NCBI GenBank assembly: GCA_958444395.1
Contig: CAUCOL010000046.1
Location: 1 to 9,339, forward strand
Direction of reading: 5' to 3'
DNA length: 9,339 bases
From: an uncultured Lachnospiraceae bacterium
Lineage (GTDB): Bacteria > Bacillota > Clostridia > Lachnospirales > Lachnospiraceae
Below the pieces are notes generated by a model. That model had not been told where the DNA came from. It ran no database searches and saw only the letters and a program-made list of their open reading frames with translations. Shown one piece after another: positions 6,670-9,339 of the stretch (the stretch's first letter is position 1; every line of letters starts with the position of its first letter). Both the position numbers and the translations under genes were made by a program.

Positions 6670-6716
6670 TAAGCCTGCAACTGATGTATGGCACAATATA
6701 TGGAGGAAACAGCAAA

Positions 6717-8963
6717 ATGAAAGAACAGTGGAATGGATTTGTTGGTAAGATCTGGAAAGAAGAAGTAAATGTACGTGACTTCATTCAGAACAATTATACG
6801 GTATATGACGGGGATGCTTCGTTCCTGGCAGGGCCAACAGACGCTACCGATAAACTTTGGGGTAAACTTCAGGAATTACAGAAGGAAGAAAGAGCCAAAA
6901 ATGGCGTTTTAGATATGGATACACATGTGGTATCGTCTCTGACATCACATGGTGCCGGATATATTAGTGAAGAATTAAAAGATCTGGAGCAGGTAGTTGG
7001 ACTGCAGACAGATAAACCGTTAAAGAGAGCTTTCATGCCATATGGCGGTATTCGTATGGCAGAGGAATCTTGTGAAATGTATGGATATACACCGGATCCG
7101 CAGCTGCATAAGATCTTTACGGAATATCATAAGACACACAACCAGGCAGTATTTGATGCATATACTCCTGAGATGCGTAAGGCAAGAAAGAATAAGATCA
7201 TGACAGGTCTTCCGGACACATATGGCCGTGGCCGTATCGTGGGGGATTACCGCCGTGTTGCACTGTATGGTATTGATTATCTGATCGAAGAGAAGCAGAA
7301 CGATCTGGCACATTGCGGCAACGGAACAATGTCAGAGGATGTGATCCGTCTGCGTGAGGAGATCGCTGAGCAGATCAAAGCATTAAAGGGAATGAAGGAG
7401 ATGGCTGCCATTTATGGTTATGACATTTCCGAGCCGGCAGGAACTGCAAAAGAAGCGGTACAGTGGCTGTACTTCGGTTACCTGGCAGCAGTTAAGACAC
7501 AGAATGGTGCTGCAATGAGTGTCGGCCGTGTGGCAACATTCCTGGATATTTACATTCAGAGAGATATGGAGCAGGGCAGACTGACAGAGTCAGAAGCGCA
7601 GGAGCTGATCGACCATCTGGCAATGAAACTGCGTATGGTTAAATTTGCACGTATTCAGTCTTACAATGAGTTATTCTCCGGCGATCCTGTATGGGCAACG
7701 CTGGAAGTGGCTGGTCTGGGACAGGATGGAAGATCTATGGTTACGAAGACGGATTATCGTTTCCTGCATACCCTAGAGAACATGGGACCATCTCCGGAGC
7801 CAAACCTTACCGTATTATACTCCGAGAGACTGCCTCAGAATTTTAAAGAATATGCAGCGCATATTTCCGTGGAGACAAGCTCTATCCAGTATGAAAATGA
7901 TGACGTCATGCGTCCGGTATGGGGAGATGATTACAGCATCTGCTGTTGTGTATCTGCAACAGAGACCGGAAAAGAGATGCAGTTCTTTGGTGCCAGAGCA
8001 AACCTTGCGAAGTGCTTAAACTATGCGATCAATGGCGGTGTGGATATCCGCAGCAAGGATCAGGTAGGGCCTGCTTATGCACCGATCACTTCTGAGTATC
8101 TGGACTATGATGAAGTAATGCAGAAATACGATAAGATGATGGACTGGCTGGCAGGTCTCTATGTCAATACATTAAACCTGATCCAGTACATGCATGATAA
8201 ATACTATTATGAAGCTGCTGAAATGGCATTGATCGACACAAATGTCAGAAGAACATTTGCTACCGGTATCGCAGGCTTCTCACATGTCGTAGACTCCCTG
8301 AGTGCGATCAAGTATGCAAAGGTGAAGACAGTCCGTGATGAAAACGGTCTTGTAACAGATTATGAGGTAGAGGGTGACTTCCCTCGTTATGGTAATGACG
8401 ATGACCGTGCCGATGATATTGCAGTATGGCTTCTGAAAACATTTATGGCAAAGCTGGAGCAGTATCCAACTTACCGTCATGCAGAGCATACCACATCCAT
8501 CCTGACGATCACATCTAACGTCGTATATGGTAAGGCAACAGGTGCACTTCCGGATGGAAGAAAAGCAGGTGAGCCGTTTGCACCGGGTGCAAATCCAAGC
8601 TATGGTGCAGAGCAGAATGGTCTGCTGGCATCCCTGAATTCGGTTGCAAAACTTCCTTATGAATATGCACTGGATGGTATCTCTAATACACAGACAATGA
8701 ATCCGGATGCGCTGGGACATACAGAGCAGGAGCGTGTTGATAATCTGGTTCGTGTTATGGACGGTTATTTCTCACAGGGAGCGCATCATCTGAATGTTAA
8801 TGTGTTTGGCATTGAAAAGTTAAAAGATGCTATGGAGCATCCTGAGAAAGAAGAATACGCAAACTTTACGATCCGTGTATCAGGATATGCCGTTAAGTTT
8901 ATTGATCTGACGAGAGAACAGCAGATGGATGTTATTTCACGTACATTCCATGACAGACTGTAA
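6717..8963 (+). CDS. pflB: Formate C-acetyltransferase (pyruvate formate-lyase)
   Basis: This cytoplasmic glycyl-radical enzyme converts pyruvate and CoA to acetyl-CoA and formate during anaerobic fermentation. From ATG 6717 it has 748 residues, a normal length. The PFL domain carries the active-site block [15 protein letters not shown], with the family's Cys pair at 410-411 just before VS, then [12 protein letters not shown] and YAINGGVDI. The C-terminal domain has [20 protein letters not shown] and the radical motif RVSGYAVKF with Gly723, 25 residues from the end. Cys409 adds a third consecutive cysteine; many homologues have Ala there (IACCVS). The ORF is open back to 6660, but GGAGG (6702-6706) sits 10 bases before ATG 6717, and MKEQWNGF is a normal start, so the extra 19 residues are rejected. 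The activase gene pflA follows after 171 bp, with a hairpin between. Base use is typical of a highly expressed gene. A glycerol or diol dehydratase paralogue is unlikely given the Cys-Cys pair and the neighbour. Confidence 0.96.
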   Translation: MKEQWNGFVGKIWKEEVNVRDFIQNNYTVYDGDASFLAGPTDATDKLWGKLQELQKEERAKNGVLDMDTHVVSSLTSHGAGYISEELKDLEQVVGLQTDKPLKRAFMPYGGIRMAEESCEMYGYTPDPQLHKIFTEYHKTHNQAVFDAYTPEMRKARKNKIMTGLPDTYGRGRIVGDYRRVALYGIDYLIEEKQNDLAHCGNGTMSEDVIRLREEIAEQIKALKGMKEMAAIYGYDISEPAGTAKEAVQWLYFGYLAAVKTQNGAAMSVGRVATFLDIYIQRDMEQGRLTESEAQELIDHLAMKLRMVKFARIQSYNELFSGDPVWATLEVAGLGQDGRSMVTKTDYRFLHTLENMGPSPEPNLTVLYSERLPQNFKEYAAHISVETSSIQYENDDVMRPVWGDDYSICCCVSATETGKEMQFFGARANLAKCLNYAINGGVDIRSKDQVGPAYAPITSEYLDYDEVMQKYDKMMDWLAGLYVNTLNLIQYMHDKYYYEAAEMALIDTNVRRTFATGIAGFSHVVDSLSAIKYAKVKTVRDENGLVTDYEVEGDFPRYGNDDDRADDIAVWLLKTFMAKLEQYPTYRHAEHTTSILTITSNVVYGKATGALPDGRKAGEPFAPGANPSYGAEQNGLLASLNSVAKLPYEYALDGISNTQTMNPDALGHTEQERVDNLVRVMDGYFSQGAHHLNVNVFGIEKLKDAMEHPEKEEYANFTIRVSGYAVKFIDLTREQQMDVISRTFHDRL

Positions 8964-9047
8964 TCAGACCGTCAGGGATAAAAAAGCAGATAACCGGGGT
9001 GGGATGCGATCAAGTATAAAGCAAACCAAATGAAGGAATCCTAATCA
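8964..9047. other. Spacer after pflB
   Basis: A short non-coding stretch before the hairpin. It contains one -10-like TATAAA (9015-9020) without a matching -35 box. Nothing else is apparent. Confidence 0.5.
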
Positions 9048-9100
9048 GAAAGAACTGCTGATCCGGATCGACAAAGTGCGATCCGGGCAGTGGTTCTTTC
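9048..9100 (+). terminator. Long hairpin between pflB and pflA (terminator, attenuator or RNA-processing element)
   Basis: The outer stem GAAAGAAC (9048-9055) pairs with GTTCTTTC (9093-9100). Two G-T wobbles plus CTG/CAG (9056-9060 with 9088-9092) continue it. After a 2x1 internal loop, CCGGATCG (9063-9070) pairs with CGATCCGG (9079-9086), closing on an 8-base loop. That gives about 21 pairs in all. The 3' arm ends TTCTTTCC, a weak T-tract, so termination is probably partial and some readthrough would reach pflA. Confidence 0.7.
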
Positions 9101-9134
9101 CAGTATCATGAAAAAGTTCAGGAGGGAGAGACAT

Positions 9135-9339
9135 ATGAATGGAAAAATACATTCGCTGGAAAGCTTCGGATCGGTGGACGGACCGGGGGTACGTTTTGTG
9201 ATATTTATGGCAGGATGTCATATGCGCTGCCAGTTCTGTCATAATCCGGATACATGGGATATGGCGGCAGGACAGGAATATGATGCGCAGACACTGTTAG
9301 ATAAGGCATTACGCTATAAGAGCTACTGGGGGAAGGATG
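9135..9339 (+). CDS. pflA: Pyruvate formate-lyase activating enzyme, N-terminal 68 residues (cut by window edge)
   Basis: This is a radical SAM enzyme that abstracts a hydrogen from the conserved glycine of PflB (Gly723 here), using S-adenosylmethionine and a [4Fe-4S] cluster, to switch PflB on under anaerobic conditions. The visible part begins MNGKIHSLESFGSVDGPGVR, the usual PflA start. The cluster-binding motif Cys28-x3-Cys32-x2-Cys35 (CHMRCQFC) is followed by HNPDTW, which is diagnostic. The ATG at 9135 has AGGAGGG (9120-9126) 8 bases upstream. No stop appears before the window ends; a full protein would be about 240-250 residues. It lies 171 bp after pflB on the same strand and is separated from it by a strong hairpin, so it may be expressed by readthrough at a lower level than pflB. 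Confidence 0.95.
   Translation, partial: MNGKIHSLESFGSVDGPGVRFVIFMAGCHMRCQFCHNPDTWDMAAGQEYDAQTLLDKALRYKSYWGKD

Larger units (their letters stand above)
6431..6716. other. AT-rich intergenic control region upstream of pflB
   Basis: These 286 bases are clearly more AT-rich than the flanking genes. They hold a short palindrome (6450-6465), a 9-bp direct repeat (6518-6526 and 6550-6558), a candidate extended -10 promoter (6641-6669) and the pflB ribosome site (6702-6706). I see no ORF of note and no hairpin followed by a T-run that would clearly end recombinase transcription. Confidence 0.6.

Noticed and set aside
6660..6716. 19-codon N-terminal extension of PflB
   Set aside because: The GGAGG site at 6702-6706 lies inside it and points to ATG 6717, and the extension overlaps the candidate promoter.

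Overview
The window looks like chromosomal DNA from an anaerobic, low-to-mid GC Firmicute, most likely a Lachnospiraceae-type clostridium. This is inferred from protein style (clostridial pyruvate formate-lyase with its activase, a class A PBP with a long charged tail, a clostridial serine recombinase), strong AGGAGG-type ribosome sites and canonical sigma-A promoters. I cannot name the species.

Layout. (1) Positions 1-1642, minus strand: prephenate dehydrogenase (tyrA), followed 34 bp later by the N-terminal 240 codons of a UvrD/PcrA helicase that runs off the left edge. (2) Positions 1643-1849: a divergent control region with one good promoter facing each way. (3) Positions 1850-4620, plus strand: a class A penicillin-binding protein gene broken by a one-base deletion near 3482. 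The 5' part carries the membrane anchor, the transglycosylase and the first two transpeptidase motifs. The 3' part carries KTG and a long helical tail. (4) Positions 4639-5157: a small two-helix membrane protein with a basic coiled-coil N-terminus, closely linked to the PBP. (5) Positions 5225-6430: a compact large-type serine recombinase, probably starting at TTG, with no other mobile-element gene beside it. (6) Positions 6431-6716: an AT-rich control region. (7) Positions 6717-8963: pflB. (8) Positions 8964-9134: a spacer with a long hairpin. (9) Position 9135 to the right edge: the start of pflA.

How the genes work together. TyrA makes the tyrosine precursor and shares a transcript direction with the DNA-repair helicase, but the two have no functional link. 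The PBP polymerises and would cross-link peptidoglycan, and the membrane protein behind it is probably co-transcribed. PflA installs the glycyl radical that makes PflB active, and PflB converts pyruvate and CoA to acetyl-CoA and formate. The hairpin between them could set a high PflB to PflA ratio.

I see no tRNA, rRNA, CRISPR array or complete insertion sequence. The points most worth a second look are the PBP frameshift, the orphan recombinase and the pflB-pflA hairpin. I found no convincing undescribed multi-gene system.
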